Origin: Drosophila miranda
Taxonomy: Eukaryota > Arthropoda > Insecta > Diptera > Drosophilidae
DNA: 64,000 nt
NCBI RefSeq assembly: GCF_003369915.1
Contig: NC_046677.1
Span: 31,328,913 to 31,392,912 of the forward strand
Reading direction: 5' to 3'
Below, piece by piece: positions 13,870 to 25,953 of the stretch. How positions within the stretch are numbered: position 1 is the first letter of the stretch; each line of letters begins with the position of its first letter. A program made the translations under genes and the position numbers. The notes below the pieces were generated by a model. That model made no database searches. It saw nothing but the letters and a program-made list of their open reading frames with translations, and was not told the DNA's origin.

Positions 13870-14660
13870 AATTGCTCAAGCCTATGGGATGCATTCGACT
13901 TGATAGGAAACTTGTCCATGGTGGAGCCCACACGATATTCGTGGCCACTGCCGATGTGAGCTCCAACAAGGCGGTGATATCGACAAAGGCATTCAGGTCG
14001 GCATATCATTGTGGCTCCACAAAACGCGGACTATGTGGTAGACGATGTGATATGTTTCTCGTGTTTACTACAGATACATTCTGCTGTAAAGGAAGTTCAA
14101 ACTGCGTTCAAGAACAGAACAGGGAGTGCGGTGATTGCTGAAAAGTTTGCTGAGATATTAACCTGAGCTATATTACCCTTACAGAAACTGCATTGTCCGC
14201 AAATTAAGTCGAGGACAGCACTCTTCAGTGGCCGTTCGGCGGTACCTAAAACATCGGAACAAAGTTTTCAGTGGTCAGTGACAGGAGGACTAAGGAAGCG
14301 GCTTCTACACCTAGGAGCTGCAACAACCAATCCTGTCTCGTCTGTTGCTAAGAGATGTGGGCTTCTCACTTGGGCTCAATCTCAATTGGGAACTTGGCTC
14401 ATCGACTGCTGACCGGGCAGGAGCAACGCAGCCAAAAAGCTGATTTGTAACCCCATTGCCCGGCATTAGAGCGTCAGCGTCGGCTAGTATGACAGCAACC
14501 ATCTGTGGTAGACGTCCATGAGGGCTGATTCTCAGTGCCTTGTTCCAGCGACACAACCGATCCGCTTCCAGTGGCTACAATGTGAAGCCCCTCCAGACGC
14601 AGATTATGGAGTCTGCAGCGTGGGATGTACTTGTAAAAAGTGTTCCGTTTCTAGGTACAA
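13870..14660 (+). other. Unidentified decayed coding-like segment
   Basis: Translation gives protein-like stretches that jump between plus frames. One frame contains KLVHGGAHTIFVATADVSSN. Another, starting near 13995, contains IIVAPQNADYVVDDVICFSC and then KEVQTAFKNRTGSAVIAEKF. Stops and frame changes prevent a continuous ORF. I do not recognise the family. It could be a decayed transposon or host pseudogene beside the foldback cluster, or chance. Confidence 0.25.
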
Positions 14661-17600
14661 CAGACTGTAAGAACTGCATTATAGCATAAGTATATTGTAT
14701 AGATTACCGAAACGTATAGAATGCATTGCAACATTTAGTCAGTAAGGTTTCAGACCATTGACCTAACATAGCAGGCTTCTTCTGTGCCCTTTTCATTGAT
14801 TTCGTTGAACCATATTGCTATCAGCCGACTCGTACACGTTCACTGAAACTCTCTCTCTGAAACTCTTTTTGACAAGCGACAGTCATTGTGGAAAATTCCT
14901 AAGACTTGCTTCCGAGCAATCTCTCTTCCTTCCGAATCCTGCTATCCGTTTATCGCTATTTTTTTGAGCATTTACCGAAAATGCCTTAAATTGAATTATG
15001 GCATTCGCTCCATATTTTTTCACTCTCTCTCTCTAGATCTTTCCTCCCGCTTTCTCTATTTGCCAGTCTAAATGGTTTGTTGCATTTAATTTATAACGCA
15101 CAATAAACTTTTGCGGTTTCTGGCAAAACTTCAACGCGCCAAATGCCGCAGGGCAATTACAGCTGTGAGATAGGGCAGAGGGCAAAGGGCAAACCAAACA
15201 AGGAAGAAGGACTATAAAACACCCTATTCGAACTGCGCGGAAACTATCTAGCCAATTCAATTGCAATGAGGAAAGTAAAGTAGGAAAGCTACTTATATAC
15301 TATATATAAGTGCTATAACCATATCTTCAAACCATTTCCCCCTAATTTAATTACTTAATGCTTATGTTTCTGGTAGATATATGTAGCTCTTATGACCCTT
15401 CTATTCTATGATATACAGGGTATACAAATCTACATGCATAAACATCAAGAGGGAAAGGAGCGGAGTGAGTGAGAGCGAAAGAGCAAAGGCATGCATCAGC
15501 TGCTGCTGCTCTGCTTTTTTCCGACCAATTTTTTTTCTCTCTTTCCTGCTAGTTCCCTGGTATACCGCTCTCTGTTTCTTTCGCTCTGACTTACCCCTGA
15601 AGCATGCACGAATTTTATGAATAATATCCTAAAGGCATTAATTTTCAAATTGGATATTTTTGCCCATTTCAGCCGGCGGTGCGCAACTGTAAACAAGAGT
15701 AAATACTTCCAGCATCGCAGCATCACGGCATCAGAGCATCGTACTGTGGCGTATCATCCATGTACCCCAGACCTTGGGGCCATATTGGGGTAACAGACCG
15801 TAAAGAGCGAAATATATGTAATATGATTAAATTTGATCAACAAGCAGGTCTGCCAGGAACAGGGCATTGTACACCAAAGGACATTGCAAAGGAAAGAAGG
15901 AGTATTCGCAGGACGAAGAGAGGGATGCGTCATAGATATACAGCAACCTAGCACGTTCCCCAGCTTTCTCATCTATAAATGTAGGTACTATACGAGGCCT
16001 GGCCATAAGTATCGTTATATGCATGCCCGTTGCTGTCACTGGACGAGGTATAGGGTACGATGGATACGGGAGGAGGTTTGTGATGAGTAGGATCGAGGTC
16101 AAGGATAAATTCATGATGAATTATGGGAGTTTCCTCTAAAGAATTGTGGCTTTCTTTAGGACTTCTTTTATTTTATGACTCGTTTGGATAGGGTATCCCT
16201 AAGTCCACTCAAATCACACACATTTCCCCTGTTTGTTCTACTCGTATTCGAGTGTGCGTATCGCATGGGTGGCAGTGTGTTATTTATGGCTCATTTATGA
16301 TTGGAAAGCGTGATATTTGTGAGATATTGTAAAACAAGCAGCCAGCAGACGAAGGCAGGGACATTCTCCTCGAAGGACTCGAAGGGCTTAGGGGAAAATG
16401 GAAATGGTCTATGGGAAGTGCCCCAATTCGATTTAGGGCCTGTCATTCTTTCCGTTCCGGAAAGGAAACGGCTCTCCTGTGTCTTCCGTAATCCAATAAC
16501 GAACTTAATCCCCTGACATCCACTTGTTTTCCACTCATTACTGAAATGTCGTGCTGTGTCCTGTCATGTTGCACTACCAATCAGCGCCGCAAACTGTTGC
16601 ATATTACGCATACGCCGCAGCACTTGTGCCACAGCCAATTGACAACTGTTGCTGCCACAATGCCACTGACGGCGGCAGTTGCGGCTTCAGTCGCTGTCTG
16701 ATTGAATTTTGATTCGCTGTAGTGGGTTTTTGCATAAGTTGCAGCTAACTCTCCCATTCTCGTTCTCTTCCTTTGCCACTGTCATGTGCAACTTGATTCT
16801 GTTGCCGCTGATAAATCTAATCAGTGTCGCGGCCAACGTGCAACACTAAGCCGACACGCCTCTCGTCAGTGCTTACCTTAAAGGTTAACGTCGGGCAAAA
16901 CTTTTGTTGCAACTTCTTGACGAGTGTGCGGCGGGGAGAGGGGCAGGAGCAGGAGCAGGAGCTGGAGCTGGAGATTGGAGCAAAAGTTTTCACTTAAATT
17001 TTTTATATTATTTTGCTTTAGCTCTCAACCCACCCCCCACCTCATACCCAACCCATCCCCTGTCGTCCAGTCGTCCTTTCTTACTCTTTGCAACACTGCA
17101 CGTAGTAACTTTTTATTATTGTATTAGCAAAAGTTTATTTTTTCTTTCGTTGCCCCTCCCCGCCCCTCCCGCCGACCATTCTTTGACTTCCATCCAGCCA
17201 CAAAGTGTGCTACATCTGTGCCTTGGCCACCACCAATCGATAGTTGTCTGCAAGCACAACTGTACACACTCGCCGCCTCTGCCGTCCCCTACTTCGCCGG
17301 CCCTGCTGTTCAGTTTGGTAAGATGTTGCGCTTTTGTGGCCAATGGTTTAGATTTAATTTGGCAAACAGCAAAAGGGATGGGGCAACATTTTGACAAAGT
17401 GTCCAGTGCCCGTCCTCGATGTCGTCTCTGGCTGTGGACTGTCACGCTGCACTGTGGTTGCAAGGGCATTGAAGTGGTCCTTTGGTATATGATGGGGCAC
17501 AGAATTAGAATTAGTAGATATTAAGTAGGGAAAGTATAGGAAAGTAAAGATACCCAATAGGAAGAGTAATAGTGTCCTCTGAAATCTCTAAAAATTCCAC

Positions 17601-20600
17601 ATCTTTCTATTCCATAGGTACTACAGTGCCCACCCACAGTAACCCAGCAAGGTCACCAGTTAAAGTCGCTGCCTCTCGCCAGACCAAACTGCAATTTGTT
17701 GCCACTGCCGAGGCGATCCAAGAGGCAACTTTGTTGCAGTCTCTGTGTCAAGTGCACTTATGTGTGGAGTCGAAGCGAGTGCGACTAGCACCAAAAAAAA
17801 AAACGGAAGGGGAAGCTGGAGGCACTTGACAGCCACAAAGCGCTTGGCTTGTCACCCGCTACTTGGTCAAAGCATTGCGTCAAGTGGCTCTTGGAGCAGT
17901 TAAGCAACGTTTGCCGACGCCATAAATGTTGCCGCCACAGAGCCCCCTCTGCCCCCCTCTCTTGCCTCTGCTCCTTTGGAGTTTGTGCAACTTGCATCTT
18001 GAGTAGCAGCCACGCCGCCACGCCAACAACTAACCAGCAAAAAACAACAAAAAAATGGCAAACGTTTGCCATTTTTCAGGAGGATAGGCGGGAGGATGAG
18101 GAGTGACTGCATCTTGGCACAGACAATTTCACAGCAATTTAAGTTTTAGCTTTTGTTTAAGCAACACTTCAATCGCAACGCCTTCAGAAACTGTGTCAAC
18201 CGCCTCGGAGGATGCGAAAGGAGGCAAGTACAGTGCGGTCCTTCCATGAAGAAAGAAATCGGGAGCAATAGGAGCCTCTAGGAACTATCATTCACCGTCG
18301 TTTCACTGTATGTCGTCCTCTCTATCTATCTCGAAGGTGATTAAACTCATTTGCCACACACACGAGCAGGCACTCTCCACACTCTCTCTCTCTCGACTCT
18401 CGCCTCAGTTTTGTTACACATTTTTGGCCGGGACAATAGCTGACAGGGAAGCGCATCGCATCGCATCGGTGGCACGTAGCAAATTGTCGCCAGCTGCTGT
18501 TCGCAGCCACACACGCATCCTGCCACACAGGTGCACTTTATGGCTGACTTTAAGTTTCGGTTCGCTTCGGTTCGGTTCTTCTGTACGGGTTCCCTATGAT
18601 TTATTATTTTCCAATGTGCTCTCCCTCCGGGATCCACCTGTCCACTCACACTCTGGCCCCCGGTTTCTCTGGCTAACGATTCATTTTGTCACATTTTTAT
18701 TAACTGATGGATTGGGTGTGACCCCAAAACCCAAACCCCCAAACCCCGAACCCCGAAAGAACAAAACTGAGCAAAACTTTCCAGCCAGCTCCGGGTTCAG
18801 GTCCATGCCCCTAAGTATGTGGCTGATTGGGATGGAATACCCTGTAGGATATGTGGGAGAGAGTGGCATGAATAGGATTGAATCAAGTGTAATTTAAGCA
18901 TCTACGAGAAGAAATTATATATAGGTAGATTATAGCCGAGTACCAAGGCAGGGGTTACCCATCAAAGTCTTGAATAAATGGCTTCCCATTCCCTTCTCTC
19001 CTCTGACGATATTAATTATGATACTACCTCGAAACCCGGACAAAACTAGGGCATGTTTGGGTCAACACCAACTCGAGTACAACTTTTCCTTTGGCCATCA
19101 TCAAAGGAGGCCATATTTTGTTGTTCTTACACGAGCAGGTGCTTTGTCACCCAAGCCCATTAAACATTTAATGCGAGCGGGCCAATAAGGAAAGTTTTGC
19201 CTGGACAGTGAAGCCCTGGACGAGCATTCGATGGGTCTCATGCATGCGCAGGGTCCTGCAGATGGAGCCCTCACTGTGGCTGCAACCGTCTCGAATTTCC
19301 AGAGGATGTGTGGGTGCCTTTGTGGATGTGATTTGGTCAAGTTTTGTCTATATAATTATAATTAATTACTCTTTGGAAACTTTGACACATTTAATTATTA
19401 TTTTATTAATACATTCGGTTTTGGTTTCGGTTTCGGGTTCGGCCTGGATGGCGTGAGGTCCTAATTCCTAATGAGTGTGCCGCTGTCCTATTCGATTTCA
19501 CAGTGGAAATGTACGAGCATATCCTTTGCAGCTGCTAATTGCTTCAGGAATTCGGAAAGTTTCCGCTCCTTGGATCTGAAGTGTTTGCTTAAAGGATTCT
19601 GACCCGGAAATCTTTTCTCCCTTTGGGGTTTTTTTCACTTTAAATTCCATTTAATTGTTTCCACAAAGTTAAAGCCAAAAACTAAAGATTTGTTTAGTTT
19701 GGAAAAGCTTTGAGGGATTGGGGTTGGCGAAGGGGGGGAACGAGGACTCGGATCAGGATTTTCATTTCATTTTCTTTCATAAAACTTCTGTGTACTTTTC
19801 TGTGCAGCCAAACCGAAATCGAAGTGCAATGGCAATGGCAAATGCTTGGCCAGAATGCTGGAAAATCCGTTTTCTCTGGACAGAACGCAAAATGAAAAGC
19901 GTTTTGCAGTTTGTGTAACTATTTAAAAAGTTTTCCCTGGCAAGGGCCACACATCCAATTGGAGCTGCCCTCCCCGCCGAGGGTTGGCCAAGGAAATGCA
20001 GATTTTCAAGGGGAATCAGTCGGTAGGGGGAGATCTATTTGCTCCTTAATCCAGGCCATCGCCCAAAGAATGGTCTGGTAATGGTCCCAACGATTGGATG
20101 ATCCATTCATCCACTCAAACTTCCCGATCGACCCTCTGCCCTAGACACATATGCATTTATGCAAGTACACATTCGGAAGGGGGTCCTCCCAGCCCATCCT
20201 TTGAACTTTGCAACAAATTAAAATTAAGCCAAAACTTTGGGGCAGGGCATGCCTTTGTGTGGGGCGTGGCTGATGTACGATATCGATGGCCAAAACGGTG
20301 CAGAGTTTGCTCTTTGTATCGCACTATGTATCTACTTGCCCTATGCAAGGGGCAACACTCTCAGCTACGGCTTATGCAACGCATTAACAACGAGCATAGC
20401 GGAGGGGTATGGGGGGTACGGGCATAGGAAGGATGAACAGCATATTTTAATGCCTGATTTTTAACGTCGGCTCGGCGCACTTATTGACAGCTGCGACAGG
20501 CAGCTGTGATACTCACACGCCCTCATGCCGGCCCCTGCCACATGCCACACACTTTGATGCATATGTCATGCGATACACAGCCCAGCGAAACAGAAATTTA

Positions 20601-23340
20601 TTTGCCTGGCGCCTGTCAAGCCACGCAGCTCCCCGGGAAGCCCGTGGAGCCCAGGAAACCCAAAAGCTAACCGAACCGAAGAGAGGCATAAAAAATGTTT
20701 AATTTAATTTTGTAGCACCAAAAAAAATGCATATATACATGTACAGTCTGCGCCTTAACCTTTCCCCCATATACATATCTCATATATATCGTATATATCG
20801 TCCGTATATATATCGTATATATTCCGTCATGGCAACTGCTGCGCCAACATAAAATGCTTAAACAATTTTTATAGGTAAATATTTACGGTTCAATGTTTTT
20901 CCGTTCTTTCTCGCCCCGTAGATCTTTTGCTTCCATTTTCGGATACGATTTCCTCCCACACAGTGCCTGGTGCTAATCGACAGACGTCAACTTTGATTGA
21001 ATTTAAACACGGAATGTTTTTCACTCGTGCCGAGCAGTTATCAAATTTATGAATAACTAATGAAAAACAATCCCAGCCCCGACCCCCCCTATCAAGCGAA
21101 ATGAATGGGTATTAATTGATTGGGGCTATTTTTTGTACATATATGGATTTTTATTTGATATATTTAGTGGCAGTTAAGCAACGGAAATAAGCGGTCTTAT
21201 AGTTAAGGTAAAGCAGATTTATTTGTTTGTTCCCATTTCTAAAGTGATCCCATTTTATACGGATGTTTGCTTTGTTCGGAAACTCCTGCGATTCGTGCAT
21301 GATTTTATTCAAAAATGTCTCAAATATGTTTCCCGTACTACTGATTGTGAGCTACAGCTGAAAAACTGAGTAAAGGCGAAAAATGGGAGACACTATGAGA
21401 GATAGAGATACATGGAATGGAATGCATGCAAATTGGACATTGCACTGATGAGCGATGTGTCTCTGGCACGGTCGCTGTTGGACTTTCTGCCTCGTCTGCT
21501 TCGGCAGTAGCTTGTTTAATTGCAACTAAAAGCGGAAGGCAACAGCAGGAGGAGGAGCAGGAGCAGAGGAACCAACGTTGACTGCTCCCCTGAACTGTGT
21601 CAAAAACAAGGGCCAGAACAGCAGGGCAGCAGTAAAAAATATACGGAACGAAACTAAAGATTCACACACAAGTTTGTTGTTTAGTTCTGTTTGGTTTTTT
21701 GTTTGTTTGTTTGTCCATATGTGTACGTGTGCGTGTGTTTCTGTTTGTTCGCTGCCCGTTGCTTCCTGCAATTTGCGCTCTGGCAAAGCTTCCTTTTTAA
21801 GCCCTTGCCACGGAGCAGGAGCTGAAGCAGGAGCCGGTGCCGCAGGTGTTGGACTGAAGCGGCAGCGGCAGCGGCAGCATCGGGATCAGCGGAGGTGAGA
21901 AACAGTGTTCCAAAAGCACTTTTTAAAGTTGCAAGATATTATTATTACCAGAGGATTTGAGTGGGTAAAAAATGAAGTATGTTTTCCTCATAAAATAAAA
22001 TTCTATGTTCATGGACCTCCACAGATCCGCCTCATTAGACGTGAACCACTGTGCACTGGCGTAGACGGTGACTGCGGCGGCGGCAACATCCTCTGCTATC
22101 TGCTTGCTGCAGCCGAACAGTTGGCGCGAGAGGTGCTCGGAAGAGGAGGGGGAGAAGAGTGGAGAACGGATGGGTGGGTGGGTGTAGGGTTGGGACAAAC
22201 AGAAACCGACGCGGCTTTCCTTTTTGACACACCATTTTGCATGTTGCATGAAGCTGCCATGTGTGTGTGCGTGTCTTCTTCTATCCCACTCTGTCTCCCT
22301 CATTCTCCCTCTCGCTCTGTTTGCATGGCGCATATGTCACTTGTCTAAATAGCAGCGACACCGTTCACCTGTATCAGTGTGTGTGTGTGTAGTGTGCTTG
22401 GAACTGACCGACGCACAGTGGTCTCCACTCAAATACATTGATCGGAGCCTTCAGGGAATACCCAATCCAATAATTATAAGCTTTTGCTTTGCAGCTTATA
22501 GATATCCTAAATTATAATAAATATAAAAACCACTTCTTCGGAAAAAAGTCCCACTGTGCACCGGATGTTGCTGAGAAGGGGAATGGTGGGTGGGGTGGAA
22601 GGAATGGATGAACGGGGGTCAGGATGACACCGGACTGCACTGTCCATGCATGCAAATGCAACATTTGCAACTGTTCTTTCTCTTTCGTTCGCTCACATTT
22701 TTTCTTACTTTTCGCGACAACTACAACTACAGCGGCAAACCGGCAGTAATTTGGCCACCTTGTCTAGGTGTGTTTGCTTAGAGGAGCAGAAAGGTACAGC
22801 ACAGAGGGCAGCAGTAGAGTGTGTTGCAACATGGCATAGGAGAGACGGAAAAAAGCCAGAGACGAAGCAGAAAGCTTAATGGAAACCGAAAAACGGGATG
22901 GACAGGAACAGGAATCTAGATGTGGGGAATGAACAGACATAACTATTAAACGAATCTCTAGAATTGGACAAACACACATTTGATTGATCATGAGGGAATC
23001 ATGCATAAAAAGAGTTCAAATCTACAATATTAGGAGCCACCAACGAATCTACAATATTACGAGCCACCAACGAATATGGCGCTTCACCTTTTTGAGCAGA
23101 AGTAGAAGAAAGAAAGAGACGACTATAGAGTAGATTCATGCATGGCGCTGGTGTGTGTGCATGTGAGTGGGGCATACACTCGTGCACACAGCGCGGTCTT
23201 GAAAATAAATAGTGAGGTTAAGGCAGAAAAAATTATACTCGAGCTGCACATTTATTTGCTTTGCTGATGTCAAAACTGAGACACATTCATTAATTAGGTA
23301 TCGTGAATGCTGTGGTAATGCAGCTGAAGTTGCGAAAGCC
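14660..23340. other. Gene-poor region between repeat cluster and gene island
   Basis: No gene is supportable. The longest open frame (16904-17524, 206 codons) is made of simple-repeat and AT-rich composition with no recognisable domain. Short tandem repeats occur, for example GGAGCA/GGAGCT units near 16943-16980 and ATATCGT-type units near 20780-20825. No RNA gene was recognised. Confidence 0.6.
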
Positions 23341-23341
23341 A

Positions 23342-23722
23342 TTAATCGACCATATCCATGTTCATGCCATCCCCCTTCTTGACGACATCGTCTTGCTGTT
23401 CGTCTTGCACCTCTTTGCGGTTAGCAAGGTCCACGGTTTTCAATTTATGCTCGATCTCTAGTAGATCATCGTCCATGTCATTTTGCACTGAAGTTTTAAT
23501 TATTTCGGGGACGATCCGGATACTCCCCGGTTTATTTTCATTAATTATCTTCTCCTTAAGTTTCCTTAGTTCGTCTCTAGAGCAGCAAGCGCAAACCGGA
23601 GTCTAATAAGCAAATATATTTGGCATGAATCATCTGTAAGAAATAATATGCTTAATATGGTTTGTACTTACCATCTTGAAAATGCCTCTGCGATACGGAA
23701 CGCCGGGCTTCGCAATGTTCAT
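23342..23722 (-). CDS. Orphan 103-aa acidic-tailed protein, two coding exons
   Basis: Coding exon 1 is 23722-23672 and exon 2 is 23602-23342. They are joined across a 69-bp intron with a strong donor (G|GTAAGTAC) and an acceptor ending CTTATTAG, phase 0. The start chosen is the first ATG in frame, in good fly context (ATAAACATG); the open frame extends upstream but without an ATG. The protein starts MNIAKPGVPYRRG, has a small cysteine cluster (VCACC) right after the splice site, a lysine-rich middle and an acidic C-terminus ending NMDMVD. I do not recognise the family. A poly(A) signal AATAAA lies downstream on the minus strand (23256-23251). The 5' end faces the RpS14 copy across about 320 bp that contain a CGAT-motif cluster, so a shared bidirectional promoter is likely. 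A conserved-looking intron and an intact frame favour a real gene. Confidence 0.65.
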
Positions 23723-23864
23723 GTTTATGTTCACAGTCTTTTGTATTAATTTACGAATACATTTTTTTTTTCGGACGTAAATTAGACATTGCTGTTTCCT
23801 TCGCCGCGCTTCCGTCAAGAGTAAGTAAGGATGGGAGCTGGAGCTGGTGAAACACCGATGCTCA

Positions 23865-23940
23865 CATCGATGTCATCGATGTTTCTCCAGCTCGAATAGA
23901 TATATATCGATTGATAATTATATTTTTGCGATATATATCA
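23865..23940. promoter_or_regulatory. CGAT-motif cluster (DRE/BEAF-type) in divergent promoter
   Basis: CATCGATG, TCATCGATG and TATCGATTGATA occur within 55 bp, followed by CGATATATATC. TATCGATA-like sites bind DREF, and clustered CGATA sites bind BEAF-32 (established for Drosophila). The cluster lies between the orphan gene (-) and the RpS14 copy (+), so it may drive both and/or act as a boundary at the left side of the gene island. Confidence 0.5.
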
Positions 23941-24040
23941 GAAGTGGCTGCTCATCACTGAGCTTTCACATCCCGCTTAAAAAACTCGACGAACAAATCT
24001 TTCTGCGTATCCCACGACTTGAGCATTTATTGATTGCAAA

Positions 24041-24495
24041 ATGCCTCCCAGCAAATCCAAGGCCCAGAAAGAAGAGCCGCAGGTTCACTTGGGACCGCAG
24101 GTTCGCGATGGCGAGGACGTCTTTGGCGTGGCCCACATCTTTTCCAGCTTGAACGACAGATTCGTCCACGTGACCGACTTGTCCGGCCGCGAAACCATGG
24201 TCCGCGTCACTGGCGGCATGAAGGTTAAGGCCGATCGCGACGAGGCTTCGCCATACGCTGCTATGCTGGCTGCTCAGGATGTCGCCGAGAAGTGCAAAAT
24301 CCTCGGCATCACCGCCCTCAAAGTCAATCTGCGGGCTACTGGCTCGTTCGGGAATGAAGATTGGACGCATCGAGGACTTGACTCCCATCCCCTCGGATGG
24401 CACCCGCAGGAAGAGCGGTCGTCGTGGTCGCCGTCTGTAGGCCATATTCCATGTTGTATCTGCTATAAACATAACCCTTAACAACTATGAATAAA
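24041..24495 (+). pseudogene. Ribosomal protein S14 (uS11) intronless copy with internal deletion and frameshift
   Basis: The frame from ATG 24041 gives about 100 residues clearly of RpS14: [27 protein letters not shown], then [20 protein letters not shown] and VAEKCK. uS11 is a small-subunit protein of the platform near the mRNA exit. After LRATG the frame is lost. About 19 codons normally present (the conserved stretch rich in G, N, R, T and P) are missing, by roughly 56 bp as judged from memory of the family. The true C-terminus is still readable in another frame ([20 protein letters not shown], then a basic tail, stop at 24438). No intron interrupts it, and a poly(A) signal AATAAA lies at 24490, so it looks retroposed. 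Substitutions near the N-terminus (SSLNDR) also suggest relaxed constraint. A truncated altered-tail product is possible, but function as uS11 is not. Confidence 0.85.
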
Positions 24496-24647
24496 GTAAA
24501 ATCTAGAACTTTTCTGCTATAAACCGTACTCCACTGCCTAATGCCTTATAGTATAAAGAGTGAAATATCTCTAGGTGGACCACTCCCTTGGGAGAAGATA
24601 CAAATCTCATTTTATTTGTACAATAATCGTTGTAGTTGTAGTTGATA

Positions 24648-25302
24648 TCAGACGGAAGAGTGGTCTGAGCTGTCCAACTCGTTGATGATCTCGTATTTGA
24701 CATCCATTGCCTGGCTGTCCGCGATGAGAAGCCACTTCAGCTCCTTGGCGATATCGGTGGCTGGCATTTCCGGATTATTTAGCATTTTCTTGCGGAAACG
24801 ACGCCTGCGCACGTTCTTGAGTGGACGAGTGATGCCATGTGGATACAAGTCATTTTGGGGCTGTTTATTGGCTGCCTCTTCTTCCGATTCTGATGACTTG
24901 CATTCGATTTCCTCTGGCTTCTCGGTGCATATGAGCATCTGGGAAATATCTGCAGTCTTGTAGAAGTTCTTCTTGTCCGTCGTCTTGTAGCTTTCCACGA
25001 TTGAGGGCAGGTCGACGAGCTTCGTGTAGAGCATAGAGCCATCCAGCCAAACCTGACCCTGACGCAGGTCCTCCTTCAGTGCAATGCTCAATTTCTTGTG
25101 TACATTTCCATCCCTGATGGCCTCGTGAATGGTCTCGGCACGATCCTGCAATGCATATAATTAACATAGTAAATCGCCCATGCGGCAAGACGCAGAAGAC
25201 CATATCGCTTACCTCGGGAACTCGCATTATGAATTGGCCCTCCGCCTCAGATTCGTCGCTTTTCGGCTCGCTTGTGTATTGTACATTGTTTATTGGCTCC
25301 AT
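24648..25302 (-). CDS. Short TAF7-like protein (TFIID subunit 7 paralogue A), 195 aa
   Basis: Coding exon 1 is 25302-25213 (30 codons) and exon 2 is 25145-24648, with a 67-bp phase-0 intron (GAG|GTAAGC ... TTGCAG|GAT). The protein carries the TAFII55 N-terminal domain: QFIMRVPE (23-30), IHEAIRDG, LYTKLVDLPSIVES (69-82), FYKTADISQMLIC (91-103), YPHGITRPLKNV (131-142) and the basic RRRRFRKK (143-150). TAF7 is a TFIID component that binds TAF1 and restrains its acetyltransferase activity (established). Canonical fly Taf7 is, as I recall, over 400 aa; this copy stops shortly after EIINEL, so it keeps the conserved domain and lacks the long C-terminal half. A poly(A) signal lies at about 24617 on the minus strand. 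It is flanked by two RpS14 pseudogenes, and a P-type MITE sits 145 bp upstream of the start codon. A diverged, possibly germline-specific duplicate is likely. Confidence 0.88.
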
Positions 25303-25446
25303 TTTTAATGATTCAATTTATGCTAGTTGTAAGATTTTTTTTTTGTCAAAAATACGAATTCTTTTGCCAATGACGCAGTGCTGGAAAAAGCACACTTAAA
25401 CAAGTCGCTAGAGAACCACTGGTTCTGAACCAGTCACACTCTGAAG

Positions 25447-25917
25447 CATGATGCAATTATACAAGGTGGTCGCGTCGGGAGCCGAAGTTCGTTCGTGTTG
25501 TCCCTTATCGTCAGTGCATGCTTGCTTGTTGATGATGAAGGTTGTTCACGAACGAATTTTTTGATATATTCTTAACCCTTATGTCCCGACAACAACAAAA
25601 TTATAAAAAGCATATAAAAAAAATACCATAGAATTAGAAGTAATCTTTATATATTATGTAAAAGAACATTTTAATATAACTAAAAATGTTGAAGAAAAAT
25701 TATTAATGGCTGCATAAAATTTAAATATTAATATATCAGTAAAATCATTTTATTTTAAAATTGTAAAACCCACGGGCCTGCTAAGGGTTAATCAACATCA
25801 GCATATACCGTCTCACTCAAACTCACTATACTATGTGCCCTTCACTCGCACTTATTGCTAGCATACGTTAAGGGACTAACTTTTGCCGACGAGACCACCT
25901 TGTATAATTGCATCATG
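25447..25917. mobile_element. P-element-type MITE with 31-bp TIRs and exact 8-bp target duplication
   Basis: The ends are 31-bp inverted repeats beginning CATGATGCAATTATACAAGG and continuing TGGTC(G/T)CGTCG; they differ at one position. They have the same length as, and closely resemble, the canonical P-element TIR. The flanking octamer CTCTGAAG is present on both sides (25439-25446 and 25918-25925), exactly the 8-bp duplication made by P transposases. The element is 471 bp, or about 255 bp without a nested insertion, and has no transposase. An inner inverted repeat (GTTCGTTCGTG ... CACGAACGAA) lies in the left half. It sits between the TAF7-like gene A (-) and the second RpS14 copy (+), in 5'-flanking DNA, which P elements are known to prefer. 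The near-identical ends suggest fairly recent mobility. Confidence 0.9.
25576..25787. mobile_element. piggyBac-type MITE nested in the P-type MITE
   Basis: An AT-rich 212-bp insert is bounded by TTAA on both sides (25572-25575 and 25788-25791). Its ends are short inverted repeats: CCCTTATGTCCCG at the left and, reverse-complemented, CCCTTAGCAGGCCCG at the right. TTAA duplication with CCC-starting ends is the hallmark of the piggyBac superfamily (established). No coding capacity is present. It interrupts the surrounding P-type element and therefore inserted later. Confidence 0.7.
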
Positions 25918-25953
25918 CTCTGAAGAACCTCCATCTTCTTCCGTGATGCACAC

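Noticed and set aside
16904..17524. 206-codon open frame, longest outside the gene island
   Set aside because: It begins in a GGAGCA/GGAGCT repeat, has abrupt composition changes and no domain, and overlaps open frames on both strands.
24041..24481. RpS14 copy as a functional ribosomal protein gene
   Set aside because: An internal deletion shifts the frame before the conserved C-terminal third; the real C-terminus is in another frame.
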